This document shows, piece by piece, positions 46,190 through 56,935 of a DNA stretch of 64,000 nucleotides; position 1 is the first letter of the stretch; every line of letters begins with the position of its first letter. Below the pieces are notes generated by a model. That model did not search any database and was not told where the DNA came from. It worked only from the letters and a program-made list of their open reading frames with translations. A program made the translations under genes and the position numbers. The stretch lies in assembly GCA_963662175.1 (NCBI GenBank), contig OY759217.1, positions 20,276,562 to 20,340,561 of the forward strand. The letters are read 5' to 3'. Origin of the DNA: Aradus depressus. Lineage: Eukaryota; Arthropoda; Insecta; Hemiptera; Aradidae.

Positions 46190-46700
46190 AAATGCTAACT
46201 CTTACTCTAAAACCTATCGACCTATGGGCTAAAAATTAATAGTTGACTTACATAGAGACTTCTGAATCGTCAAACTAATTTCTGTGTCGATATTTAAGCA
46301 GTTATAAGGTTTTTAGAATCTAGCCCCTCCTCTTCCCTTCGGTAGATAATGCGACAAATTAATAGGTGCCTTTCTTATGGGGTTTTGAATTTCGTGTTGG
46401 TATATTCATAATAACAACAGTTATTGAGTTGAGCCTCATCTGATCCTCCTGTTCCTTTTGATTCCGAACAAAATAAATAGGTGTCGTCCTTAGAGAGTTC
46501 TAGAAATACTTGTAAAATTTCGTTTCGATACATTCATTCTATCAGGAGGTATCGTGTTCACAAATGAACAGAAATACATAAATTTTCTTCACACTTTTGG
46601 AATCAGTAGGTCGAAAAATATAAAATTCCATTTAAAAACATCGAATATCTGACTGATTACATAATTTCCTCTATACTTTTTATAGCTGGGAAAGTAAAAG
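46190..46700 (-). repeat. family A repeat, near full length, minus strand
   Basis: Reverse reading starts ACTTTCCCAGCTATAAAAAG, passes several body units (TTTCGTTTCGATACATTC, TTAATAGGTGCC) and reaches the AGTCAACTATTAATTTTTAG block. The 3' terminus is absent. Confidence 0.75.
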
Positions 46701-46961
46701 ATAGAAAGAACTTTTTTTTTTCTTTTTTTAAATTAATGCTTAAAAGGAAAGTTTAAATTAGGCAGCTTGGAAATCAATTCTTGAGAGAGAAGGAGAAACA
46801 AATCGGTCGGGACCGAATGAAAATTCATGAATCTAGAAACAGGAGCCGATGGAAGCAAGTACACTAAGTTAAGGGAGGATTTGGAAGTAGGTACATAGGT
46901 AGCTCAGAAGTGCAGATAAGGTTCTGATCGTTAGCAGCGATAAAAAGGTCTTATCAGCAAC

Positions 46962-47282
46962 TTTTATGAAAATTTAGTTATGTGCACAGTCGTATCTTCC
47001 TGGATCTCCTACATATACTTTAGCTCCAGTGCTAATTTTTATGTAAATTGAGTTATGTGCACAGTCGTATCTTCCTGGATTTCCTCTATATACTCCTAGC
47101 TCCAGTGCTAATTTTTATAAAAATTGAGTTATGCGCAGTCGTTTCTTCCCGGATCTTCTCTATATACTCCTAGCTCTAGTGCTAATTTTTATGAAAATTG
47201 AGTTATGCACAGTCGTTTCTTCCTGGATTTCCTCTATATACTCCTAGCTCTAGTGCTAATTTTTATGAAAATTGAGTTATGA
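46962..47282 (+). repeat. tandem array, 4 units of 74-76 bp
   Basis: GTTATG..CACAGTCGT recurs at about 46977, 47052, 47128, 47202 and 47276, with CTCCTAGCTCTAGTGCTAAT in each unit. The last unit runs straight into SINE B. Confidence 0.9.
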
Positions 47283-47486
47283 GCATGTCGTCCTTTGGAT
47301 GGGACGTTAAACGTCCCGAGCCTGTACGATGTCAGGTACTCGTTAAAGACCCTTACCCTAGGTGATTAAAATCTAGGGTAGGCAAAATTTAGGAATCTCG
47401 TAGTAGAGTCGAGCTCGTATCATCCAGAGTGACAAAAAAGCTAGTAGGCGATATAACCTAGGCGCTAAAAGTCCAGGCATTAACTT
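47283..47486 (+). repeat. SINE B copy lacking the tRNA head
   Basis: It begins CATGTCGTCCTTTGGATGG, has the core TGTACGATGTCAGGTACTCG and ends CCAGGCATTAACTT. Confidence 0.75.
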
Positions 47487-47489
47487 CAA

Positions 47490-47765
47490 AATATTATAAG
47501 GCCATAAATATAAGCAGTATCTTCTAATGTACTTAGGCCCCGAAATAAAGTGGTCTCAATTTTATGTGGTTAGTTAGGACGTGTGACTCCTTCATTCCAA
47601 ATTTCATGTTCATAGCTCCAATTGCTCACAACATTTCAATTACAATCACACACAGAGGCATAGACAGACATCATCGCAAATGTTCAAACCGTATTCAGGG
47701 GACCTTGAAAGGTGAAAATCCATTGAAAACTCAATCTCGGATTTTCACACAATTGCAATAGGTTA
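47490..47765 (+). repeat. dispersed repeat shared with 41.3 kb
   Basis: Shared blocks CATAAATATAAG, ACTTAGGCCCCGAAATAAAG and GATTTTCACACAATTGCAATA. Unclassified. The plus-strand frame inside is not supported as a gene. Confidence 0.5.
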
Positions 47766-48026
47766 ACAAACAGGATAAAAAAATTTAAAAAAATGTGTGT
47801 GCAGTTAGTACAGACGTTTGAAGTCTAACTTCCGTACCTAACTTTTCTAGTTTCAGTTTCTCTTTGTGCTAATAGACTATATTATTATTTTAATAATTTT
47901 CATTAACATTGGTACAGGCTAGGAAATAATTTAATTCAGGAAATTTTTTTTAATCATATAATATGTTGGTAACAATTTCTATTTACAGTTAAGGTTACAT
48001 TAATTTATTAACTTTTAGATATAATC

Positions 48027-48230
48027 GGGGGCCATGGTGGCCGTGCGGGCTAAAGCGTAGGGCTTTAGTCGCATGATTTCACCATGGTTTGCGGGTTCGA
48101 ATCCCGTCCGGGAGTGAGTTTCATTTCGTAGATAGAACTCCCTCCCGGGGCCATGGATGTTGTAAATAACTAGATAACACAGTGATATGGCTAATATGCA
48201 TCACACATACATAAGGCCAGAACAAAAAAA
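48027..48230 (+). repeat. tRNA-derived SINE C copy
   Basis: Head GGGGGCCATGGTGGCCGTGC, B-box GGTTCGAATCC, hairpin CCGGGAGTGAGTTT with a partly changed partner (AACTCCCTCCCGG), then ATATGGCTAATATGCATC. Confidence 0.8.
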
Positions 48231-48900
48231 GTTATTGCCTTAGAAATATAATTATAAATATGATATAGATTATCTTATTGATAATAAATTGTTTTGTACA
48301 TTTGACTTTTGATTGCACACACTATTTGTACATTTGTTTTTTTTAATTGTATTGTGTACATTTAATGCGACACACAATAAGTAAATTTAAAGCGTTCCAC
48401 TCAAAAAATAAAAAATAAATCAGATAAAGAGTAAAAAGTTTTAAGTTTTTATCGTGAACAAGAGCTGAGGATGAATTAAACTGAGTAGTTCAGAATTTTG
48501 GCACTGGAGTTTCTCAGGCACCACATGCCTAAGTCTAGAACCCAATGTACTCAGATAACATTATAGTCTCTAACCCCTCACCGTTTTTCATATTTTATTA
48601 ATTTTCAACGCTAAATTAGATTTTTTAAAATAAAATTTCATCATATTATTCACTGTTTATCACTAACCATTGATACCGTTTATAGAAATATACTAAAAAG
48701 CATAAAAAGTAAAAGGTAAAAGAATTTTACGAATGTTTTATTTTGTGTTTTGGAGGGGAAAACGCTGCATCTACCTCAAAACGTCCTGCTATAACTGACG
48801 AAGTTACACTTCAAAAATGAAATTGCTAAATTTTAACGTTAATTTCCAAAAAATTTAGAAAATTTACTTTTTCCTACACAGCTAACGAAAGATGTTTTCT
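48231..48900. other. AT-rich intergenic sequence
   Basis: No gene recognised. Confidence 0.5.
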
Positions 48901-48903
48901 TAG

Positions 48904-48980
48904 TGTTTCGAAGTTGAGGAGCGCACTTTAAAGAGTATATATTATATACTCTTTAAAGTGCGCTCCTCAACTTCGAAACA
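48904..48980. repeat. perfect 77-bp palindrome
   Basis: 38-bp arms (GTTTCGAAGTTGAGGAGCGC outward) around a single T at 48942. The preceding CTTAGTGTTTC also occurs at about 14630, suggesting a dispersed element. Confidence 0.85.
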
Positions 48981-49310
48981 ACCATAAGTTCATGGTTGCA
49001 GACAATAAAAATAATTTTATAGTCTATGTATGATAAAAGCAGGATATGCAGGCTAATGCATCTTCTATGCTCAAATTAAAACAAATTGTTTGGATGTAAT
49101 GCATTTTAATGAAAAAACCATTTAAGCCATCAAGGTATTGAATTGTTGAAGGATAATTAAGGATTATGGTATCCATAATTTACATCGTTTAGATCAGTGT
49201 TCCCCAAATTTGCATAAACTTATAGAGCAAAATGTAAATAATATCGAAACACTTGATAAACTAAATAACTTGTATCTATAATGTTTTTTTCTTATCCAGA
49301 TATATAAAGT
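48981..49310. other. unassigned AT-rich sequence
   Basis: Nothing recognised. Confidence 0.5.
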
Positions 49311-49995
49311 ATATGGGAAGTAATGTAATCGCTCAAAAATTCGATGAAGGGTTTTCATCGAAATGCCATGTTTCCCAATCCCCAGTGGCTTCTGAATCGT
49401 ACTAAATTTTGTGTCGAAACCTTCATTACATCAGGAGTTATTGGAGTATTTAATTTCGCGGAAACTTATATAGGTCCCATCCTTTTGGAGTTTTGAATTT
49501 AAACATTTCATGTCGATAAATTCATTACATCGGTAGGTTTTGGGATTTTTAAATTTAACCCCCCTATGATTGCCCTTCGGCTGATTGAAAATTAATATAT
49601 TTCGTCCTTATTGAACTTTGAATTCACATACGAAATTTCTTGTCAATACATTCATTACAACGGCAGTTATTCGAGTTTTTGTGTTTAGCCTGACCCCTAA
49701 TACTTACCCTTCCCTTTGGTCGATTCGACTAAAAGTTAATATGTGTTGTCCTTAGAGAGTTGTGGATATACATACAAAATTTCGTGTCGAAACATTCAAT
49801 CTATCGGGAATTATCGTCTTCACAAACACACACTGTCTGACAGCATTTTTTTCAACATAAAATTCCGTTGAAGACTGCATCAAAAATTTTGTGTATCCAG
49901 AACCTCATAAGAACGACACCTATTAAATTTCAGCCAAATTGTCCGAAAGAAAGGAGAGGAGGAATAGAGGAGCAGAACTTGACTCAATAACCAGA
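49311..49995. repeat. rearranged family A repeat (plus head, minus body, plus end)
   Basis: It starts with a plus-strand head (GGGAAGTAATGTAATCGCTC). Three minus-strand body units follow (GTGTCGAAACCTTCATTACA, GTCGATAAATTCATTACATC, CAATACATTCATTACAACGG). It ends with a plus-strand block (AAGAACGACACCTATT). Inversion within one copy. Confidence 0.65.
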
Positions 49996-50045
49996 CAATG
50001 TAAAGAAAGGGTGAGGGTTCACATGGAAGATGAGGGAGTTTTCTA

Positions 50046-50305
50046 TTTCTTATAGAAATAAAACACGTTGTCTTCTCACTATTTTATTTTTTACCAGAAC
50101 CGGTTTTCAACGCAACAGCGTCATCATCAGTGGTACAACCCACCCACACAGCGTAGCGGTTAAAGTACAAACTATTCGAAAGCGCCAGTTGTCATTCAAT
50201 TGCTGTGCTGTCTGGGTGGGAAATATCACTGATGATGACGCCGTTGCGTTGAAAACCGGTTCTGGTCAAAAATAAAATAGTGGCAAGACGTCTTTTGTTT
50301 TATGA
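50046..50305. mobile_element. P-type fold-back with the best hammerhead-like motif
   Basis: Arms 50046-50155 and 50200-50305 are inverted copies. Minus strand 50135-50092: TACCA, CTGATGA, T, GACGC-TGTT-GCGTT hairpin, GAA, AACCGGTT, C, TGGTA. The 5-bp stem I (TACCA/TGGTA), the CTGATGA core and the GAAA are intact. The plus-strand copy at 50224-50267 differs in stem I (TATCA/TGGTC) and one loop base. Reading frames over it are spurious. Confidence 0.75.
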
Positions 50306-50332
50306 GAAATCTCGTCCCACAACATATGATTG

Positions 50333-50645
50333 TTAGTTAGTTGTTACGACTCACGCCGAGGCTTTAACTACGAGTTCATCGCCTACTACCAGAGTGCGCT
50401 TTTCTTCATTCTTGTGGAAATGAGCCCGACTCTACTATGAGAGTCCCAAAGTGTTGTCTACCTTAAATTTTTATTCACCTAGGGGTCTTTAACGAATAAG
50501 TACCTGACATTGTACAGGCTCGCGATCATCGCTTAACGTCCAATCCGAAGGACAGCGTGCTTAAGTTTGTTTTACCTCTCAGATAAAATAAACTAAGAGC
50601 CTAAGCTGGATTTTGAACCCGCAATCTTGAGCTCAGTAAGCAACT
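50333..50645 (-). repeat. SINE B copy
   Basis: Near full length. B-box GGTTCAAAATCC on the minus strand, hairpin of the GTTTATTTTA type, and the TCGGAT-type core with small deletions. Confidence 0.8.
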
Positions 50646-51072
50646 ATATATGATTAATATTTCAAATAAACAACGTTGAATAAACCGGAGAAAAACTTTT
50701 TATTTTACTCCTCCCATCTCTTTCTTTTGAATGGTGTAATAGGCTAGGATAAGGGTTGTCACATGGAAAATGAGAGGGTGTTCTATTTGTAGCAGACTAG
50801 AGCTAGAGATAACATCGGAATCGAAGAGATAATAGATGTGTGAGAATGGGATCGTGTGGCCAAGACACTAAGCCTGGTTGTAGACACGGGGTATTATTTC
50901 TGAGGAGATGAAGAGAGGATCGGAGGATCTGCAGGGTGAGACCGAGCGGAAAATAGAGGCTTGACACAGACACAATACCCAACAGAGGAGCCACTAATGT
51001 AGTTTCGATCCAATGACATCCACCAGAGGATACACCCTATTTTGAAATAAACAACTATAAAATTCAAAAGTA
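50646..51072. other. unassigned sequence
   Basis: 50750-51000 is GC-richer. The opening (GTCACATGGAAAATGAGAG) resembles 50015-50040, suggesting a dispersed repeat. No gene. Confidence 0.4.
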
Positions 51073-51249
51073 GTTAGTTATTATGACTCAAGTCATATCG
51101 CCTACTACCAGAGCACTCTTTCGTCGCTCTGGTGAACATGAGCTCGACTCTACTGGGGGAGTCCTAAATTTTGCCTACCTAAATTTTTATTGACCTAGGG
51201 TAAGAGTCTTTAACGAGTATCTGACTTGGTACAGGCTCGGGACCATCTT
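51073..51249 (-). repeat. SINE B copy, truncated
   Basis: Contains the 3' part and core to GGCTCGGGACCATC. The head and hairpin are absent. Confidence 0.75.
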
Positions 51250-51513
51250 TGTTTCTCGTTCCTTTTCTGTTTATAAACAGTTGTTCAAGTTATTTTTGTT
51301 GATGATGTTGATGAATACAAACACTTGTTTGGCCTTTTGTTCTCCCATAAATATTTATCTTTTGATTTCAGTTAACATTTCACCCAATCCAGGAATTTTC
51401 AATACTTTTTTCTGTGATTAAAATAATTATGTCAGGAGCATTTATCAGTGGTCACTTGGTGTAGTTTAGAAATTGTTTATTTATCTTTTTTTTTTTAAAG
51501 ACAATACTATATT

Positions 51514-51627
51514 AGTTAGTTATTATGACTCATGCCCGGGCTTGTACTGCGAGGTCATATCTCCTACTACCAGAGGGCTCTTTCGTCACTCTACTGGACA
51601 TGAGTTTCTGACCTACTGACGCCCTCC
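51514..51627 (-). repeat. SINE B copy with large internal deletion
   Basis: The 3' 90 bp join directly to head remnants (CTGACGCCCTC). Confidence 0.7.
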
Positions 51628-52220
51628 AGAACAGTAAATCCTAATAAATTGGAGAGTCAGTCAAATGTTTTATTGATTAACTTAGTCTAGAGTTTTAGTT
51701 TGGCCAATTAATAAATAAAAAATGTAAATAGTTTTTTTCATTATTTATTTGAGTCAGATCTTTTAATATTTATTTGTGAATTACTTGTGACTAAGTAATG
51801 TCTTCTTTTGACTAAGGTGATTTTTGTTAGTTATACGACAGTTGTTTCTCCCCACATTTTTTGTGACTGGCCAGCCAGGATCAAGCTTGTACAATTAGAA
51901 ATAGTGAATATAGTTACTATAGTGTGGATTATTTATTAAGTCATTAGTAGATACAGAAATAAGGAAGTATATAACAATTATCAATTAATAATATCCACCT
52001 AATCTTGATAAGCAATAAACAATTATTAACAATATTCGTGTTTAATATTATCTTAGCATAAATAGGACTCCATGTTGTTTCGGTCATCTAAGAAAAAAGT
52101 TTGAGCCGGGGCACCAAACGAGCAGCATGGCTCATTCTGGTGACTGTGAAACTAACTACTGTGTTGAGATTAGGACATCCAGATCCGACTACACTTTTTC
52201 TACTATTGACAGAGTTCCGA
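51628..52220. other. unassigned AT-rich sequence
   Basis: Words such as TATAGTGTGGATTATTTATT also occur near 15083, so part of this is a dispersed repeat. No gene. Confidence 0.4.
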
Positions 52221-52227
52221 ATAAGAT

Positions 52228-52850
52228 TATTACTTCCCGAACTGTAGAAGTATAAGGTAATCGGTCAGAAATTCGATGTTCAGTTTTCAAAGGAATTTCA
52301 TATTTTCTGACCCTCTGATTAAAAAAATATATATATAAGTCTATATGAGTGTTAAAACGTTAACTCGTGAATTCAAAATTCATAAGGACGACACTTATTA
52401 CTTTTCAGCGGAATAGTTAGAGGGGAAGGACGCTCAATTCAAAAACCCTAATAACTGCCATTGTAATGAATGTATCGACACAAAATTTCATATGTGAAAT
52501 CGATATCCCGTAAGGACGACCCATCAATTTCCAGCAGATTCGGCAGAAAGGAAGGGGGAAACTCAACTCCTAAATCTCAAAAACTGCCGATGTTATGAAT
52601 GTATCAACATGAAATTTCATATTTAAAGTCAAAACCCAAATGAGGACATAACCTGTCACATTTTAGCGATATCGGCCAAAGAAAAGGAGGGGCTCATTCA
52701 AAAACAATAATAAAAGCCGATGTAGTGAATTTATCGACACAAAATTTAGTGTGAGGACTTAGTGTGTCGACTAGTTTTGGAGGATAAGTGAAAAGTTAAT
52801 ATATTCTAGGAAAATACCCTGTTGATGATTCACCAATTACTTTTTTTCTT
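52228..52850 (+). repeat. family A repeat, full-length with three body units
   Basis: Head ATTACTTCCCGAACTG and AATCGGTCAGAAATTCGATG. GAATGTATC or GAATTTATC marks lie at 52468, 52597 and 52727 (period ~130 bp). The end is eroded (GGAAAATACCCTGTTGATG then TTCACC). Confidence 0.85.
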
Positions 52851-52989
52851 CTTGTTTAGAACTTACTGATATTTGATTGTTTCGTTTCCCTTTGTCTTTC
52901 TGTGTATTTATTCTCAGAAGACCTCGGTCCCAGAATAAAATTTAATTTCACTTCATTTGAAGACAGAATGAACAATATTAATAGAACAG

Positions 52990-53705
52990 TTGGGAGATAG
53001 AATGTCTGTTAATAACATCGAGATATGGAACACACAGTTACCAAATATACGGAATAGTTTAAAAGAGCATTATCGCAATCAGTTCAGGGAAGAAATTAAA
53101 AACTCAGACCGGTACTTGCTAGGTAGGGAACTGGAGTTGCACGATTCAGTTAATAGTTACTTACAGAGTGACCTACCATTGTCATTTTTTAGATTAATAA
53201 TTAAACTTAGAGGTGAACTGTTGCATCTAAGCTATACACCTATCAATCAATACACCTCCGAAGATATGGACTTTGTATGCCCAATGTGTTACAGGGGCTG
53301 TAAAGAAGATCTATGCTCATTACCTGCCCCAAATATGATGATTTAAAAAATTAAATATTTAAAAACAACATGTAATTATTAAATGGTAAAGATTGGCAAC
53401 TATTAGTAAATTATTGCAAAAAGGCTTACGATTTCAGAAACTGTGAATTAAATTAACAAATAGGAACAAAGATATATTTATTATTTTATTTTTATTTGTA
53501 TTTTAGAAAGAAAATGTTGTTGTTAATAAGTTTATAAGAAATAAGATTATATGTTTATAAGATAATATTATTTATGTAAATCTAGACTCCTCAAGACGGC
53601 TTAGGCCATTGAGTTTGTCTTCATAAAAGGTCACATTATTGTATATATGTTTTGTATGTAATTTTCTATTTTGTTAATTGAATAAAGACTTTACTACTAC
53701 TAATA
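52990..53705 (+). pseudogene. 5'-truncated LINE 3' end (related to the 36-40 kb element group)
   Basis: The frame 52990-53346 encodes about 118 residues ending in a cysteine motif (FVCPMCYRGCKEDLCSL) comparable with the CRLCTLDEKDD end of the minus-strand LINE. The preceding FRLIIKLRGELLHLSY segment fits an RT C-terminal region. The ~350-nt 3' UTR ends AATAAAGACTTTACTACTAC. Only the tail of ORF2 was copied. Confidence 0.6.
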
Positions 53706-53935
53706 GTTAGAACAATATTTTAGAGTAATTGTGTTTTCTCCATACTGCACAGAATACTAAAAAAAATAAATAAAGTAAGATGCAGACTAAGGAAAGGAAT
53801 GGAAACTTTGTGTTGTGACGCTTTGTTGACTTAGTCTTTGGAACAAGATCTTACGATAAAAATTATATTACATTAACAAATCTAATTCAAAAACCAACAA
53901 TCTTCTTCCTCAGTGCCAATTAACAACAACAATTT
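53706..53935. other. unassigned AT-rich sequence
   Basis: Nothing recognised. Confidence 0.5.
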
Positions 53936-53939
53936 GAAA

Positions 53940-54310
53940 TCAATAGGTTTCTTCAGGAGCCTCATACTAGATTTAGAGTTGCAATTCGTTACATCGACAG
54001 TAGTTAGATTTTTGAGTTGAGTGCCCTCCTCTGGTCACCTCTCCCTCCCAAGGGCGGATATAGGATGTTCATCAGGGCGGGGGGTAAAATTTCGTTGATA
54101 GGTTGAGTAACAGTCTGAGTCTGTAAACGAATGACGTCACTAAAGTCTGTGCGCAAGACAGCAAGAGGTCCATCGCGCATCACCAGGACGTCTTTCCCTA
54201 TTTCCTTATCTTTAACGAAACTGACTTTTGAGCCTCTGCGCTATTGGGGAGGGGGCGGGGTAATTCTGCTTTTACCCCCCTTGTATACGCCACTGCTCCC
54301 TCCCCTTATA
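53940..54310 (-). repeat. family A repeat remnant, minus strand
   Basis: TAGAGTTGCAATTCGTTACA, TCGACAGTAGTTAGATTT and TTGAGTTGAGTGCCCTCC form a reverse body unit, leading into the tandem array. A GC-rich patch at 54130-54260 is unassigned. Confidence 0.5.
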
Positions 54311-54675
54311 AATTTTGTGCCAAATCGTCATTACATAGGCAGTTTTTAAGCCCTTTTACTAGGCTCCTTAAGCCGATTCATCTGAAAATAGAAACGTGTC
54401 GTCTTTATGTGGTTTTTGGATTTATATATAAAATTTTGTGCCGAATCATCATTATATAGGCAGTTATTAAGCCCTCTTACTAGGCTCCTTAAGCCGATTC
54501 ATCTGAAAAATGATACGTGTCGTCCTTATGTGGTTTTTGGATTTATATATAAAATTTTGTGCCGAATCGTCATTATATAGGCAGTTATTAAGCCCGTTTA
54601 CTGGGCTCCTTAAGCCGATTCATCTGAAAATTGATACGTGTCCGTCCTTATGTGGTTTTTATATTTACATATAAA
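54311..54675 (-). repeat. tandem array of three 121-bp family A-like units
   Basis: AATTTTGTGCC recurs at 54311, 54432 and 54553. Each unit includes CATTATATAGGCAGTTATTA, AGCCGATTCATCTGAAAAT and CGTCCTTATGTGG. Similarity between units is high. Confidence 0.9.
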
Positions 54676-54680
54676 ATTTA

Positions 54681-54863
54681 ACTGACCTTAACGTCACCGA
54701 AGTTGCTAAACCCAAGTATAAACAATTATTTTCCTCTCTTAGTTATCACAATAATCCATTAGTCCGTGCCCTCCATTCTGCCATACTTCCCCAACGACTG
54801 CTTAAGCGTCAATTGCTTAGAGACCTCCTTAGCAGCATCACTGACATGATTAGTTACAAATGA
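54681..54863 (+). pseudogene. Jockey-like LINE, extreme C-terminal fragment
   Basis: An open frame without ATG reads TDLNVTEVAKPKYKQLFSS, HNNPLVRALHSA, LPQRLLKRQLLRDLL and stops at TGA 54861-54863. The NPLV..L...RLLKR..LRDLL pattern matches Jockey-type RT ends. A plausible 3' UTR follows to about 55010. Confidence 0.55.
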
Positions 54864-55019
54864 GAGTAACTCAGTGACTAGAGATTGTCCACTGGGTGAT
54901 TTCTCCCCTCTTGACATTTTGACATTGCCATTATCTCTCTCTTAATACATTTGCTTGTTGTATTTATTTTTTATATAGTTGTAATTATCTATTTTAAAAA
55001 AAACAATGTAAAATTTCGT

Positions 55020-55392
55020 GTGATACATGCTTTGCTTCAGCAGCTGTTTGGGCTTTTTTGTGTTAAGTCCACCCTAATCCCCCCATATATATATATATTT
55101 ATTACAACATGGTTGATAGAGTCCTTTTAATAGTTAATTGTGGAATTTTTTTTTTGTATCTGTAATTTTTAAAACAATGCTTGCCCTCCCCAATACTTTC
55201 CCAGCAAAAAAATCAAATACATTTTCGCTATCCCTCAAATTTCGTGTCGATACATTCATTCTAGCGGGAGTTATAGTCTTTCAATTTGGGATCAATGGGT
55301 TGGAAAATATAAAATTCCGGTGAAAATTTGAAATCGAATATCGAACGACATAATATCCCCTATACTACTTATAACTGGAGAAGTAAACATAA
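55020..55392 (-). repeat. family A repeat, minus strand, with head
   Basis: TTTTGTGTTAAGTCCACCC, TTTCGTGTCGATACATTCAT, then the head region CGACATAATATCCCCTATAC with AACTGGAGAAGTAAA. A TA microsatellite lies at 55084-55099. The 61-codon frame inside is not a gene. Confidence 0.7.
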
Positions 55393-55987
55393 ATGACGTG
55401 AGAAACTGAACTGAAGGATTCATTCAATGCATTAACAAAAAACTAATGTATTTCGAATTATTCAGTTTCTATAAGCGAAAAAATCTTCTTGTAAGAGTCG
55501 AGAACCTACAATGATCGCGCAAGAGATGTTTTTCGAGTAAAGGAGTTAATGTACATGAGTTGACTTCAGGAAGGATTTTGACTGAGAGAGGTTCCAATTA
55601 TCGAGTTTTGGCGATATTATTAGTAAATAATAATAATAATATATTTCCTAATTTAAACTGAAAGAAAATTAGCTTACCAATCTTGACTTTTTATTGCTTC
55701 AAAAAATAACAACTGGAACCGTTAATCCGCTTTCCACTTTCTAAATTGAACTAATAACATTAATATCACTCTAAAAAAACACAATGATAAATTATAATAA
55801 TTATTTGATTGATTTATCTCACATTGCGGAATACATTGCGATTATTTAGATAAACTGCAAATACCAGATTATTCGTATATCAATTTAGAGGTGAAAGTTC
55901 AAGATATTTCTAAATAAAATATTAGAATTGCGGTTTATTCATGAAAATTGAAAATTAATTTGTTTCTTCAACTATAATATATAGTTT
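55393..55987. other. AT-rich intergenic sequence
   Basis: No gene recognised. Confidence 0.5.
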
Positions 55988-56296
55988 ATTAGTTATTATG
56001 ACTCATTCTCGGGCTTTAACTACGAGGTCCTATCGCTTACTACCAGAGCTCTTTCGTCGCTCTGGTGGACAGACTCTACTATGGGAGTCCTAAATTTTGC
56101 CAATCCTAAATTTCTATTCAACTAGGAAAGGAGTCTTTAACGAGAACCTGACATTGTACAGGCTCGGGACCATCGCTTAATGGAAGGACGGCATGCTTCA
56201 GTTTTTTTTTACCTCTAGAGATAAAATAAACTAAGGGCCTCGGCCGGGTTTAGAACCCGCGATCCTGAGTTCAGTAGGTTAGCACTGTACCTATAA
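55988..56296 (-). repeat. SINE B copy
   Basis: Near full length on the minus strand. B-box GGTTCTAAACCC, hairpin GTTTATTTTATCTC with its partner, and the core with small deletions. Confidence 0.8.
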
Positions 56297-56813
56297 TACG
56301 ATGTATGTCTGTGTGTGTATGATTGGATCTTTGTGAGCGCTCCAACTCAAAAACGATTGTAGGAGTGAAATTCAAATTTGAAAAGAAGATGTTACATGTG
56401 TTAAATTAGATCTGATGAGATTTTGGTCGTAACCAGACGAAAATTAAGACTACATTATTTTGGGTCCTATGTACGATACCGCTTATATCTATGACTTAAT
56501 CAAAATTCTATTCAAATATAAAAATGTAGAGGATATTGAAAAGCAAAATTAATATAAACACATTTTATTCGAAGGCCGCCCGTTTGCGAGATACATGCCG
56601 AAAACCATCTCCATACCCGATTTTTTAGACGTTCGCTTGATTTATGCAAAAATAGTTAGTCCTATCGAAAAATTGGTTCTTACAAAAAGCGTTCTATACT
56701 AAATTCTCAACTATCCAAGTACCTTCAAATTTGAGATAGGACCAATACGAATAAAGTTAGATAGTTATAGCGCCTCAAAGAACAATAAATAAAGACACTT
56801 TCCTTTGGTACGG
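56297..56813. other. unassigned sequence, Helitron-body-like in part
   Basis: GCGCTCCAACTCAAAAACGA at 56336 resembles the body of the Helitron at 59 kb. The termini are not found. No gene. Confidence 0.35.
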
Positions 56814-56935
56814 TGGAATCCCGTCCGGGAGTGAGTTTTAGTAGATAGAATTCCCTCCCAGGGCCATGGATCTTGTAAATAACTATAATAGACATGGCTA
56901 ATATTATCATACATAAGGCCAAAAATAAAATATTT
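56814..56935 (+). repeat. SINE C copy, 5'-truncated at the B-box
   Basis: It starts GGAATCCCGTCCGGGAGTGA, has the remaining hairpin and GGGCCATGGATCTTG, and ends in an A-rich tail. Confidence 0.75.

Noticed and set aside
46962..47282. CRISPR-like array
   Set aside because: Units of about 75 bp repeat along their whole length without unique spacers. This is a plain tandem repeat in eukaryotic DNA.
52990..53346. Independent cysteine-motif protein gene
   Set aside because: The end motif and AATAAA-plus-microsatellite tail fit the 3' end of a truncated LINE better.
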